This document shows, in pieces, positions 38,077 to 48,919 of a stretch of DNA of 64,000 nt (the first letter of the stretch is position 1; each line of letters opens with the position of its first letter). This DNA comes from Arbacia lixula. Its lineage: Eukaryota; Echinodermata; Echinoidea; Arbacioida; Arbaciidae. Location of the stretch: the NCBI GenBank assembly GCA_963669155.1, contig OZ022583.1:16280035-16344034 (forward strand). Direction: 5' to 3'. The translations under genes were made by a program, and so were the position numbers. The notes under the pieces were generated by a model, which searched no databases, had not been told where the DNA came from, and saw only the letters and a list, made by a program, of their open reading frames with translations.

Positions 38077-38870
38077 TGTGACCTCCAACGGTACCATAAC
38101 ATGAAGGTACCCCCAGTGCATCTATGACCTAAGTTAGGTTGTAATCCAAGCAACCTATGTGAAGTTATTTGTCAAAAGAGAGTCTTGCAGGTAAACTTTA
38201 ACGTATGACCTCAAATGACCTTTGACCTTATCCTGTGACCTCCAACGGTACCATAACATGAAGGTACCCCCAGTGCATCTATGACCCAAGTTAGGTTGTA
38301 ATCCAAGCAACCCATGTGAAGTTATTTGTCAAAAGAGAGTCTTGCAGGTAAACTTTAACGTATGACCTCAAATGACCTTTGACCTTATCCTGTGACCTCC
38401 AACGGTACCATAACATGAAGGTACCCCCAGTGCATCTATGACCCAAGTTAGGTTGTAATCCAAGCAACCCATGTGAAGTTATTTGTCAAAAGAGAGTCTT
38501 GCAGGTAAACTTTAACGTATGACCTCAAATGACCTTTGACCTTATCCTGTGACCTCCAACGGTACCATAACATGAAGGTACCCCCAGTTCATCTATGACC
38601 CAAGTTAGGTTGTAATCCAAGCAACCTATGTGAAGTTATTTGTCAAAAGAGTCTTGCAGGTAAACTTTAACATAGAAAAAGAGAGTCTTGCACATACTCT
38701 TTAATATATGACCTCAAATGACCTTTGACATCATCACATGACCTCTGACAACACCATAACATGAAGATACCCCTAGTGCTTCTATCAACCAAGTTTGGCT
38801 GCCATAGCTGTAACAGTTGCCAAGTTATGGATCATAAGAGAGTCTTGCAGGTAAACTTTAACATTTGTGA
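38077..38870 (+). repeat. 157-bp minisatellite, about five units
   Basis: Units start TGTGACCTCCAACGGTACCA at 38077, 38234, 38391 and 38548, exactly 157 bp apart, and a diverged fifth begins near 38737. The first four are nearly identical. Units contain TGACCTTTGACCT, a DR1-type pair of AGGTCA half-sites on the other strand. The array lies about 180 bp from the TPR exon, on the acceptor side. Confidence 0.95.
38216..38228 (-). promoter_or_regulatory. DR1 nuclear-receptor-like motif (repeated in the array)
   Basis: TGACCTTTGACCT is the reverse complement of AGGTCA-A-AGGTCA, the consensus bound by RXR/HNF4/COUP-TF-type receptors. The same 13-mer recurs at 38373-38385 and 38530-38542, and a degraded version lies at 38719-38730. 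The motif match is exact, but whether it is bound is unknown. Confidence 0.45.
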
Positions 38871-38925
38871 CGGACGACGGACGACAGACGACGGACGGAC
38901 GACGGACGACGGACGGACGCCATTT
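38871..38925 (+). repeat. (GGACGGACGAC)n short tandem repeat
   Basis: CGGACGACGGACGACAGACG-type units follow the minisatellite directly, then run into GCCATTTGGATCCCTTAGTC and CGCCTTCACCTCCGGTGGGC, which probably belong to the same dispersed repeat. Confidence 0.85.
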
Positions 38926-40067
38926 GGATCCCTTAGTCTCGCCTTCACCTCCGGTGGGCGAGGCAAAAAGCATGGGTACCTGTCAAGGTACAGTCGTAAC
39001 ATTGAAGAGAGGTTTCATAGTGCCGTCGACCCTGAAATGTATGACCTGCATGAATTGTTTTCCAACAGTAAAGGTCATCTAAAATGCATCTTTCACCTTT
39101 GATATGCTGATAAAATGTTGCGCTATAGGATTTTTGTGTCTTACCACGCAAGAGTAGAAGCACATAAAGGATCAAACCATTCTGAGCACAGTACATATAA
39201 TTCTCACATGTCTGGAAATGAACATTTCAAAGTGTTGTCATGGATGAAACCAAAGTCAAGTGTTTGTAAAGTTTATGAGTTACAATCAAGAAGCATTAGC
39301 AAGAATCAAATGCATTCTGCACAGACACAATACCTGTGCAAACATGCTGTAATTATCTGGCAGAATCATATTTGTCCTGAGGTAAAATGAGTCGTTAATT
39401 GGTAAAAGTAAAGAATGAAAGCAAGTAGCTGAGTAAGGATGGGGGTGGAGCTTAAAGCTATACAAAGAACATTCAGCTTTCTGACATTTATGATAGGTAA
39501 TAAAATCAGCATTGTCCTACCAGTGTGATTGATGCAAAATGAGGCATGCTGGGCATGTAACAAAGCTGAGATTATTACAACTTTTGTGATATGAAAATAA
39601 CATTTGGCATAGAAGCCTGCATGCTGCACATTATTCTGAATAGTGACCATGCAAAAATCTAATGTTTCCTTTATGTAAACTAGCACATACACCTGTTGTT
39701 TCACTCCATAATATTATTCAGGTTAGTCTAGTATTGATTACCGATTGGTTGAATGTGGTCATGTGTGAGCAAGACAAAGTCAACATTACCATAACGCTTA
39801 TAAATACTGTTATGTTTCCCTAGAGAAACATTTTGCATGCAAGTGAACGTGCTGATAAACGCACTGCATTCATCCCCCTTGTTACGCACTGTATCGGGCG
39901 TACTCTACCGGCCTAGCCTGTGTGTGTATTTAATGCCTTGTGTGCACGTTTGAACCACATAGCAACATGCAGTGGGCCTACCGACGCGAGGTGGAATGAC
40001 TTTATTCTGACATAATATGTTAGACTAAATTTTTGGTAGACTAACCTGAATAATATATCAGATGTTG
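38926..40067. other. No gene recognised
   Basis: No coding region is recognised. GTAGACTAACCTGAATAATA near 40026-40046 is mirrored by ATATTATTCAGGTTAGTCTA near 39711-39730, suggesting one more short inverted-repeat element between about 39710 and 40050. Confidence 0.45.
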
Positions 40068-40211
40068 GTTTTGTTGTCGTAAACATCATAAAAATGTTTA
40101 AACCTCTGGGTCTTGCACTGCTGCTTTGGGAACAAATTAGTCCCTCGCCTTTGGCTTGTGACCTATTTACATGTACATTCCCTCAACACAGTGCAAATTC
40201 CCTCGGTGTGA
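40068..40211 (-). repeat. Dispersed repeat, copy 2 (inverted)
   Basis: Reverse-complement relative of 29910-30035, with TTTTGTTGTCGTAAACATCA at one end and CCCTCAACACAGTGC toward the other. Confidence 0.65.
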
Positions 40212-40292
40212 ACATTTTGTGATGTTTCCTCCAACGGCAGCCAACATATAATGTACAGCGTACATTTAGTGCATTAAGTGCATGTTCATGTA

Positions 40293-40499
40293 CACTACAG
40301 CTCAAAGGAATTGGCATTTGGGAAAGGGTGAGGGAAGGAGCCGCAGTTTTAAACTGCAGTATATTTTGTCCAGTTCAGCATGAAACATGATCTGCTTTTT
40401 AGGCTAAAGCATGGTGTTTCATGCTGAACTGTTATAACTGCGGCTCCTTCCCTCTCTTCTCTTTCCCTTTCCCTATGCCAATTCCTTTGAGCTGGAGTG
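40293..40499. mobile_element. Palindromic TA-MITE, copy 7
   Basis: TA on both sides. The right arm has lost GGACAAAATATACC-type sequence between GCTGAACTG and TTATAACTGCGG, so the palindrome is lopsided. Confidence 0.92.
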
Positions 40500-41290
40500 T
40501 ACATGTAATGTATGTAATCATTATTTTTCATTGGATTCTGCTGTATGATCATCAAATCATCAAATGGACAAGGCGCTGGCCAGTAGTGTGGAGAAACAGC
40601 TGCAACCTGGGCCTGTGGTGGACCAATGAAGGCATACAGGCAAAAACGCACGTACGCAACGCCGTAAAGGAAAGATCGGCCGTTAAAAAATTAGTGACGA
40701 TTTGCCGCTCAAAACAGTTTCAATAATGCTACAATCACTACAAAAAAATAAAAAATAAGCCCCCTTATAACAATCTGAAGCAATTCAATCATAGATGAGG
40801 AAAATTATATCTCCATTTAGTGGAAAATCACAGAGAAAAAATGATTTCAAATAAACAGATGGCTTCACAACAGTAGCCAAACTGTAGACTGTAGGGCGTA
40901 CTGTATTGCTGTATGACTTTTGTTCAATATGGCAATGTATTTTTGTCATGTGAGCATGTACAGTACACAGTAACAACAGGATGTTTGCATAGGAGTATGA
41001 TTTTATGAGCGATTCCAGCTTTTCAATGCAATGGCCATAAAATCAATTTCATGAACTTGTGTAAAAACACAGTTATTAATGCACAATCTTAAAAGCCTTT
41101 GCAATATCATTTTATGATAATAGATTACCTCTGATTAAAGTTACACATGAAGACGCACTTTACATTATGAATGAAAGACTCCTGCAGATTAAACCGTCAA
41201 ATAAAGTTGTTTGATTTTACGAGGTCATGGATGAGGTTGAGAAAAGAACCAAACGAGACCCGTCAAACTTCTGTGTACTTGCTGAACCTA
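40500..41290. other. No gene recognised
   Basis: No coding region or repeat recognised. Confidence 0.5.
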
Positions 41291-41516
41291 CACTACAGCT
41301 CAAAGTAATTGGCATCGAGTAAAGGGAAAGGGAAGAAAGGGAAGGAGCCGCAGTTTTGAACCACGATTTATTTTGTCCTGTTCAGCATGAAACAAGATGC
41401 TTTTTAGGCTAAAGCATTGTGTTTCATGCTGAACTGGACAAAATATACCGCAGTTTCAAACTGCGGCTCCTTCCCTTTCTTCCCTTTCCCTATGCCAATT
41501 CCTTTGAGCTGTTGTG
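41291..41516. mobile_element. Palindromic TA-MITE, copy 8
   Basis: Full-length with TA at both borders (41289-41290 and 41517-41518). It carries the GGCATCGAGTAAAGGG left variant, similar to copy 3. Confidence 0.93.
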
Positions 41517-41844
41517 TATAACATCAATACAAGAATTATACATTTCAATTTGACATGTAAGTTCTGCCCCATGTACCTGCTTGATTGAAGCTGAAAGTGT
41601 GTAAGCAGGTTGTTTTTCTAGCAAACCCAATGTAGACTGCATTTACAATGTACATGTATGTTTACCCCCTTTTCCTTTTTATCCTCTCACTGCCCTCCAG
41701 TCATCACTTAAATGTGTCCCCACATACCTCTGCAAAGCCCTACATACAATACCAATCCCCCCTCCCCCTCCCCCCCCCCCACCCTGCTTCACCCCCCCCC
41801 CCCCCCCTTCTCACAGTGAATTATCCCACCTATAGGGTTTGGTG
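41517..41844. other. No gene recognised; poly-C patches
   Basis: C-rich runs at 41769-41780 and 41793-41807 precede the LTR element. Confidence 0.5.
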
Positions 41845-41848
41845 TTAG

Positions 41849-42594
41849 TGTAAGATGTCTGCACTGTGGTGATGTTTAATGTTTATTAAATGGGTAGCGT
41901 GGTCTTTCAGTGAGACTCTTAACTAATACAGATGATGAAGACGACGATAGATGTAGGCAGAGACGATGAATATACAAGTTCACGATCCTTTATTCTCTGA
42001 ATCTAGTTGATGTACATCTGGAACAGTCATATCGATGGTACACAATGACAAAGTAATATAGCTGCATTTAACAGCTATATTGTAAGCTGTGATATGACAC
42101 ATCAAGTAAGCTGCAGTGTCATGAGTGTAATCGTTATGCTATAGTAGTAGTAGTAGTAGTAGTAGTAATCCGTACAATATATAACAAGGAAGTAGCTGTG
42201 TTGTACTAACTATGATGATGCTGTGGTCCCTCTGTGAAATAGCACTTTAAACCTGCATGAGGCGGCTATAGAGAGGTGCGTCTATACCTGATGGTGGTAT
42301 AGAAGCAGAGTCCTTTATTCTGGACTGGGTGTGGAGTTTATACCAGGGAGTAATATAGTATCTATATGGGAGGAATTTAGTAGAAAGGGAGTATTGTTTA
42401 TAAGGAGCTAACCACAGAGGAAAGATAACCACCAGGGCGGAGAGAGCGGGAGAGAGGATGAGAGTAAAACAGAGAGAGAAAGAGTGTGGTTATTCTCTCC
42501 TTGGCTTAATGACCTGACCGGTGATAACCTGTGTGACTCATGACTTGTATGATCTTACAAGTAAGGATTGTTTAGGAAGAATTTGGTTCTTACA
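41849..42594 (-). repeat. LTR, plus-strand left copy (3' LTR of the element)
   Basis: By eye this LTR matches the other without a difference over 746 bp, including a (TAG)8-type microsatellite near 42141. On the minus strand AATAAA occurs at about 41986-41995 and near 42315, giving candidate polyadenylation signals. The 61-codon frame inside it (42247-42432) is repeated in the other LTR and is not a gene. Confidence 0.93.
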
Positions 42595-42615
42595 TTCGTC
42601 CCATCTTTCCAAAAG
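42595..42615 (-). promoter_or_regulatory. Candidate polypurine tract of the LTR element
   Basis: On the minus strand, GGAAAGATGGGACGAA abuts the TGTAAG end of the LTR, and AGGACGTCTC lies just upstream. Position and purine content suit the plus-strand primer of reverse transcription. It is imperfect, with C and T interruptions. Confidence 0.55.
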
Positions 42616-43557
42616 AGACGTCCTCGTCTCAACAAATAAACTGCATTAGGAAAATTTGGGGAATTGAGCAATACTCTTGAAAATATGCAAAATGAAGGAG
42701 GGCGAAGGGTTGAGGTTATTATACAATGAATCACCCTAAACTGTAGAGAGGAAAATTCACATGACGCAAAGAGTCATGAAATAGCCTAAAATAATGTAAC
42801 AAATCAATTATATGAGAATAGAGTGAGCATATCCACAACTACAATGCAAAACCAGTGACATACTCTTGTGATAAAAATTAAAATGAGGTACATGTATGAT
42901 AATACCAACAGTGGTAAGCTGGTAAAGATTAATTTAGAACATAAATGCTAACAAATTCCAATGCAAAACTGCTGAAATGCATGGGTCAAACACGACAAAA
43001 TAATTTGCAACAGACATAATAAGGAATAATAATAATAATAAAAGTAATAATGAAATATAAAGCAAAATGACGAATGAGTCGTGAACTCTAGGCTACTACA
43101 AACAAATCATTGGTATTTCGACTTGATCGAAACAGTTAAAAACTGGAAATATTGACAACAAGCTATCGATGACAAACCAAACATAATGTTCATGAAAGGA
43201 ATATATATACTAAACCCAGAACACTTGACTGGAACAGCAAATTCTAACATCAAACATGAGATAAGATAAAAACATACGATCAAAGTGGTACCAAATATAA
43301 TGACAGTATTGATGTGAGCTTACAAAAAGATCAAATGATAAACCAAATTATGGGTATACGGCATTATTGATAATCGTTACAACTAGATGATATTGGAATC
43401 ACACGTGATGAAACGGTTCCAGTGCTTCTTCCGATAAAAGAGAAAGAAAGAAGAAGGACAGATCAATGTAAATGAAAAGGGAAATGAGGAATCGAGGAAT
43501 GAATCGAGATCAGAAAATCACAGAAGATTAATGTGAAGGCTGACGGTCAAAGTCATC

Positions 43558-44790
43558 CTACACATTAGGGAACCCGTAATAATCAGGTGGACGAGTGACA
43601 CGACCACTCCGTGTACGGCCGCGGGGTTTATGGTTTCGGGCATGGGCGTCATGCGAGGGGGTGGGAGGGAGAGGAGGTGTGGCTGGACGATCAGGTGGGG
43701 TCGGGTCGAGATCATGATCAGGGAGTGGGGAAGGTGGGTGGGGTGAAGACCAGATGAAGGAAGGTGGGATGGTATGAGATCGTACCGTATGAGTAGTGTC
43801 AGGGGGAGGTTGATTGTCGGGAGAAGGGGTGGTAGTCTGATGAAAGGTGAATGCGGTGGTACAGTGAGAATCGCGGGCGGAAGCTGTGCGATTGGTCACA
43901 CGTTCGACTGCGCGATCGATGCGGACAAGGAGATCATCAGTGAAACGATCGTAGTCGGGCCGTGAAGGCTGTCGTCGTGCTTGGCACAGTCCACACATTA
44001 GACAGAAGTCTTTGATGTGTCCATGCATGCCTTGCCAGAAGCAGAGCTTTTCTGCTTTCTGTATGGTCTTGGCAGCTCCGTAGTGGCCTGTAAATGGAGA
44101 GCCATGCAAAATAGCGACGACTTCCGGGGTCAGAGATGCGGGAATGACAACTTGGTACACACAACAATCACGAGAGAACTTCTTTACTCGATAGAGAAGA
44201 CCATCGCGAATAACTAAGCTACTCTTCATGTTGTAGAATTTGCGTACCGAGATGTCATACTCGGAGATGATGGTGGATTTGGGTGGAAAATTACCACTCC
44301 GAATCCACGACATCACCTCACGGAGAACAGGGTCTTGGTGCTGAGACTGATGGAGACGATGTCCACTATCCAATATGGATGCATGAAAACAGTCTTCATC
44401 AGCAGGGGGGTCACCAACAGCGTGAATAACCCAAGGAGGAATGGTAGGATGAGAAGAATGTGTAGCATCAGGAGGAAAGGAAGAATGAGGCGTGGGGTTT
44501 GAATGGTCAACAAAACCATGGTCATGATCAGAATGACATGAAATCTCAGATGGGATGTCGACAGTGTCGATGGAAGAACGAGAAAGAGTAGGCTTGCGAC
44601 AAGGAGAAGGCGGAGGAGATGGAGGGAAGGGGGGAAGGTCATCAGTACTTGTCTGAGCATCGGTAAATGGTAAGGTAAACGGTTTTAAGATAGAACGGGG
44701 CTTTTTCAGAATGGAACGAGGGGAGCGGGGAGGGGTGGGTCTAGTTGAACGAGAATATGCTGATAGATGACCCGTACTATCAGCTAACAT
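43558..44790 (-). CDS. Retrotransposon frame 2: integrase zinc-binding domain, catalytic core missing
   Basis: 410 codons without a stop. Residues 1-140 are Ser/Pro-rich linker. Residues 150-205 resemble the segment before integrase (HQDPVLREVMSWIRSG and later DGLLYRV). Residues 229-270 are the H2C2 zinc finger: His229, His236, Cys266 and Cys269, with Trp252 in the usual place. It belongs to the integrase N-terminal domain that binds viral DNA. Where the DDE core should follow, the frame jumps to residues 271-300 and a Pro/Thr-rich tail, closing with TRSGRVTRPPDYYGF, a typical pol C-terminus. Length is about a third of a normal pol. The start ATG overlaps the stop of frame 1 in the -1 frame. 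The coherent frame with two lost domains suggests a defined deletion derivative, not random decay. Confidence 0.85.
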   Translation of the reverse strand: MLADSTGHLSAYSRSTRPTPPRSPRSILKKPRSILKPFTLPFTDAQTSTDDLPPFPPSPPPSPCRKPTLSRSSIDTVDIPSEISCHSDHDHGFVDHSNPTPHSSFPPDATHSSHPTIPPWVIHAVGDPPADEDCFHASILDSGHRLHQSQHQDPVLREVMSWIRSGNFPPKSTIISEYDISVRKFYNMKSSLVIRDGLLYRVKKFSRDCCVYQVVIPASLTPEVVAILHGSPFTGHYGAAKTIQKAEKLCFWQGMHGHIKDFCLMCGLCQARRQPSRPDYDRFTDDLLVRIDRAVERVTNRTASARDSHCTTAFTFHQTTTPSPDNQPPPDTTHTVRSHTIPPSFIWSSPHPPSPLPDHDLDPTPPDRPATPPLPPTPSHDAHARNHKPRGRTRSGRVTRPPDYYGFPNV

Positions 44791-45287
44791 TCGTTTCCCG
44801 AGCGAGAGGGGGAGCGTGAATGATCACGACGCGAGGCGTAATCACGGCGTGAATAACGGTCAGGGGAAGGGGACGACCTACGACGACGGGAGGATAAATA
44901 TGGTGAGGGGGAACGACGACGCGAATGAGACCTGGCGTCATCACGATCGTAATCCCTACCAAAATCTCTCTCACTGCGGCGAGGAGAATATTGACGGTCA
45001 CGTGTCCGTCTGTCATCATGGTCGTATCGGTCATAGTCACGTCGGTAGTAAGGAGGGGAGGGAGACCTTGATCGATAATAAGAATCATCACGTGAATGAC
45101 GGGAAAGATTGTCAAGTCTGGTGTTTACCGCAGCAAGTGACTGCGAGATTGCAAGAAGTTTAGCATGCTGATTCTCGGCTTCAGCCACTGGTCGTGTTGG
45201 GGGCAACGAGTAATCACACTGGTCTAGCATGGTGACATAAGGAGAAATAGCATTAGAAGGAAATGAAAGATTTATCGGAGAGCACAC
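44784..45287 (-). CDS. Retrotransposon frame 1: short gag-like protein
   Basis: 167 codons on the minus strand. Residues 20-60 (after MLDQCDYSLPPTRPVAEAEN) form a possible short helix with LLAISQSLAAVNTRLDNL. Residues 65-165 are a basic Arg/Ser/Asp/Tyr tail with repeated RSRSPSP and RRSPSP blocks, suitable for RNA binding. A CCHC zinc knuckle is not present and no capsid domain is recognised, so this is at most a truncated gag. Either Met1 or Met20 could start translation. The stop overlaps the next frame's ATG (ATGTTAG). Confidence 0.7.
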   Translation of the reverse strand: MCSPINLSFPSNAISPYVTMLDQCDYSLPPTRPVAEAENQHAKLLAISQSLAAVNTRLDNLSRHSRDDSYYRSRSPSPPYYRRDYDRYDHDDRRTRDRQYSPRRSERDFGRDYDRDDARSHSRRRSPSPYLSSRRRRSSPSPDRYSRRDYASRRDHSRSPSRSGNEC

Positions 45288-45901
45288 ACTATTGTCCTAG
45301 CACTAAATGCTAAAATCTTGTGACCAGCCTGAATGATATACACAAAACTATATTGCTCACAACATGCATATAATTGTATCAAAATCCAAATAGAAAGGAG
45401 ATGACATAACAAATGAAGATCTGAGAATAACGAAAATAAATTAATCTAAGTGTAAAAACTCACCAAAATGTTGAAGTGCATGAGGTGGTTGTAAACAAAA
45501 TAAACGAATTAAGAAGGATTACAGTAAAAAAAAAAAAAGTTCAGTTCTTTCCAGGGCTTGGGCAGGCAGGAACGAGAGAATGGTGAGCACAGAAACACGA
45601 TGATGGGGCTTGAAGAGACAGGCGACATCGACTGCGATGACGGCGGATGAGGAGAAAGATGAAGTGGAGATGGACAGAGGAGGCAGCACTCCACGATCAG
45701 GGATCAGGACAACCAGGATGATAAAGAGAGCAGCACAGGAGCAGGAACCAAGGCGATGTGACGAAACGGTGACAGTTGACCAGAAAGATGAAACAGAAAT
45801 AGTCTCGAACAAAGTTGTAGAACGGCCGAATTGTAGAAAGATGACGAGTTAGGTGAATGGAGCAGTACATGCACACGAGCGGCGACGATGACTCCAGTTA
45901 C
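45288..45901 (-). other. Untranslated leader of the LTR element
   Basis: About 600 bp between primer site and frame 1. Short frames occur on both strands, but none is recognisable. An A run lies at 45526-45538. Confidence 0.6.
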
Positions 45902-45913
45902 CCGCTGCCACCA
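45902..45913 (-). promoter_or_regulatory. Primer-binding site, tRNA-Leu type
   Basis: On the minus strand TGGTGGCAGCGG begins one base after the LTR end. It is complementary to the 3' end expected for tRNA-Leu(UAG), CCGCTGCCA plus CCA, over 12 nucleotides. Confidence 0.75.
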
Positions 45914-45914
45914 G

Positions 45915-46660
45915 TGTAAGATGTCTGCACTGTGGTGATGTTTAATGTTTATTAAATGGGTAGCGTGGTCTTTCAGTGAGACTCTTAACTAATACAGATG
46001 ATGAAGACGACGATAGATGTAGGCAGAGACGATGAATATACAAGTTCACGATCCTTTATTCTCTGAATCTAGTTGATGTACATCTGGAACAGTCATATCG
46101 ATGGTACACAATGACAAAGTAATATAGCTGCATTTAACAGCTATATTGTAAGCTGTGATATGACACATCAAGTAAGCTGCAGTGTCATGAGTGTAATCGT
46201 TATGCTATAGTAGTAGTAGTAGTAGTAGTAGTAATCCGTACAATATATAACAAGGAAGTAGCTGTGTTGTACTAACTATGATGATGCTGTGGTCCCTCTG
46301 TGAAATAGCACTTTAAACCTGCATGAGGCGGCTATAGAGAGGTGCGTCTATACCTGATGGTGGTATAGAAGCAGAGTCCTTTATTCTGGACTGGGTGTGG
46401 AGTTTATACCAGGGAGTAATATAGTATCTATATGGGAGGAATTTAGTAGAAAGGGAGTATTGTTTATAAGGAGCTAACCACAGAGGAAAGATAACCACCA
46501 GGGCGGAGAGAGCGGGAGAGAGGATGAGAGTAAAACAGAGAGAGAAAGAGTGTGGTTATTCTCTCCTTGGCTTAATGACCTGACCGGTGATAACCTGTGT
46601 GACTCATGACTTGTATGATCTTACAAGTAAGGATTGTTTAGGAAGAATTTGGTTCTTACA
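45915..46660 (-). repeat. LTR, plus-strand right copy (5' LTR of the element)
   Basis: 746 bp, apparently identical to 41849-42594. As the 5' LTR on the minus strand it should carry the promoter. I do not see an unambiguous TATA box. Confidence 0.93.
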
Positions 46661-46664
46661 TTAG

Positions 46665-48919
46665 TGTGGTGAGGGGTGAGTGGGCTAGGTGAGCGCATCA
46701 ATGCACACGGGGGCTATTCAAACAGTTTGAGCTTTTGTGCTATAGAAAACAGACCCCGCTGCCCCAGTACATCCCATTGAAAACAGTCCCCCTCTCTTCT
46801 ATTGTCCCATCAAGGCTGGGACTCATCCTGTGTTTACCCACAGAGCAGAGGCATAAAACATCTCATTAAATGGGCTGCATGCAAATGGGGCACCTCACTA
46901 CAGCTCTCAGCACTGGTCAGTTGGGTCAATACGATGCGTCCACTACACAGGCTTTAGCCCAAGCGGTCAATTGTCGGAGTGAGACGCCGCAGACAATAGG
47001 ATGTTGTTCTGAGAGGTTCTAAGGCTTGGGCAGGGGGGGGGGGGGGGGGGAGAAGACCTAGTCCTGTACTGAAGGGCCTGGGTGGTGGTAGGAGTTATCT
47101 CGAGAACCCTTGGGATTGGAATCTCAAGGATGAGGTGCTGTAATGGCAGAAAAGCTTCGCGCTTTGGACCGGGAGTTAACGTGTCAAAAACTGCTCTGCA
47201 TACACCCTCTTTAGCACCCTCGTCAGAATGCAATGAACACTAATTGCATCATGTTCCTTGAGGTACACATGCGTTGGTACAGCGTATTGCAAACAATGAC
47301 GCATTGAAAATCCATGTGAATACATCAATAGGCAATTGTACATCTAAGTATAAATCAGACCATCTAGAAAAATGCCTTAAGAATAGGTATGAAACAAAGT
47401 CAAAACAGACTACATGTTTCCATCCAATATACATGAACATGTATATGTATCCATTTTTATGCTACTTGACTTATTAGCACCTTGAGCTTGAATTTATTGG
47501 AATGCATTATGAGCACGTTAGAAACAGACACTAATTTTTAGCTTCAGCTTTCCTCTTTCATTTAGAATGAACAAAATCGATGCAGCACAAAATGAATCAA
47601 ACAATTTGAAAAAGCCAATATTCATCCATCTTATTTCAATTATATCTTATGTTTTTTTTATTCCGCTCTTGGGATCCCTATTGATTGGTATCCAGCTGTA
47701 TGGGAAAGAACATCTGAACAGTGAAAATAAATACATGGGGGGTCCGTGTGATTTTGAACCCGTAGTACAACAAACTAGCCCCTATGAAACCTGCTTTCAT
47801 CTATGGTGTAATTATGAACAATACAGTTCAGTGCCTTTATTTCATGATATGCTTGAACTCAGGTTTGAGAAGTAACCTCCACAATCTATTTTAAATTGTT
47901 GCCCTTCAGCTAGAGTTTGCTGAAAACACTCTTTTAAGGGAGCTCTTTTTTTTTTCTTAGTTGTTTTAAATTTTTTTCATAACCTTTCTCCTTTTTTGCA
48001 CTTTATCATCCGGCATTTCATATCAGACTCTTCGTTTGGAGCACATGTTATTTTCTTCCCCTACAAGTCTGCTGGTTGACATTAAAATGCACTGCATTCA
48101 TCAGAAAGAAATGGCAATGGGCTGAAAAAAAGATTGCCATCATCAACTGGCATTCCCCCAAATTGAAGAATAGTTGTGTCCTGGAAGTTTTTCTGAATAA
48201 ATGTACCGGTAATTGGTTTTAATGTGCTCTGTGGCACTGTGCTAAGCTGGGGCCATTATACATGTACAATGCATATAAGGTAAAAGAGTATTCATACAAT
48301 GGCGTTTTAGATTTCAGCAGGTTTACACAATAGAAAACGTCAGTCTGCGTAACATGATCTCACCAAATTGAGGAATAAGCAGCCTGTTAGAGGCTACCAT
48401 AATAGCATGTTTTGTCCACAAGGAGCCATATTAGCACAACAGCTTGTTCTACATGTGTGTTGGAGGCAATCTCCAGCCACACAATAATGCACATTACAAC
48501 ATGTTTATAAAAGGCTAATGTAGACCAACTCAGAGCTACTGTACTGCAGAGTTAACACACATCTTGTACTTCCTCCCTACATGTGTCATAAAAAATTTAA
48601 TGAGTACAATGTAGTACATTATATGTATGTACATAATATAAATGTATGCTGGCTACAAGGGCAATGATCAACATATTTTTGTCTTGTACATGCACAGTAC
48701 ATATGTACAGTGTACAATGTATGTAAAACAGACAAAAGCATTCAGTTACACTAATTCATTTAAATGAACCCATATCCTACAAGATTTTTAGGCAGGCTAA
48801 AAACAGCCTGATTGTGGCCTTAATCAGCCAGTGTACTGTGTGTGGCCATGTTATTGATCAACAAAGGGTGAATATCAATAGAAAATTGTTGTTCGCCAGC
48901 ACTTGCAGTGACTGAAACA
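46665..48919. other. No gene recognised
   Basis: A G run lies at about 47034-47051. The open frame at 47567-47875 has one hydrophobic segment but no known family. TACATGTAC-type words are frequent from 48250 on. Confidence 0.45.

Larger units (their letters stand above)
41849..46660 (-). mobile_element. Ty3/Gypsy-type LTR retrotransposon, non-autonomous, transcribed on the minus strand
   Basis: 4,812 bp flanked by a TTAG duplication (41845-41848 and 46661-46664). Two 746-bp LTRs begin TGTAAG and end CTTACA. On the minus strand the order is LTR, tRNA-Leu primer site, leader of about 600 bp, a short gag-like frame, a second frame with the integrase zinc-binding domain, then a purine-rich stretch and the other LTR. 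Protease, reverse transcriptase, RNase H and the DDE integrase core are absent, so movement would need proteins from an intact relative. Ty3/Gypsy assignment rests on the integrase H2C2 sequence, the primer type and the C-terminal tail. The 4-bp target duplication occurs in some members of this group. Confidence 0.9.

Noticed and set aside
38077-38870. Regular repeats considered as a CRISPR array
   Set aside because: The whole 157-bp unit is repeated with no unique spacers, in an animal genome; it is a minisatellite.
47567-47875. 102-codon frame with one hydrophobic stretch
   Set aside because: No known family, no splice context, single isolated frame in AT-rich DNA.
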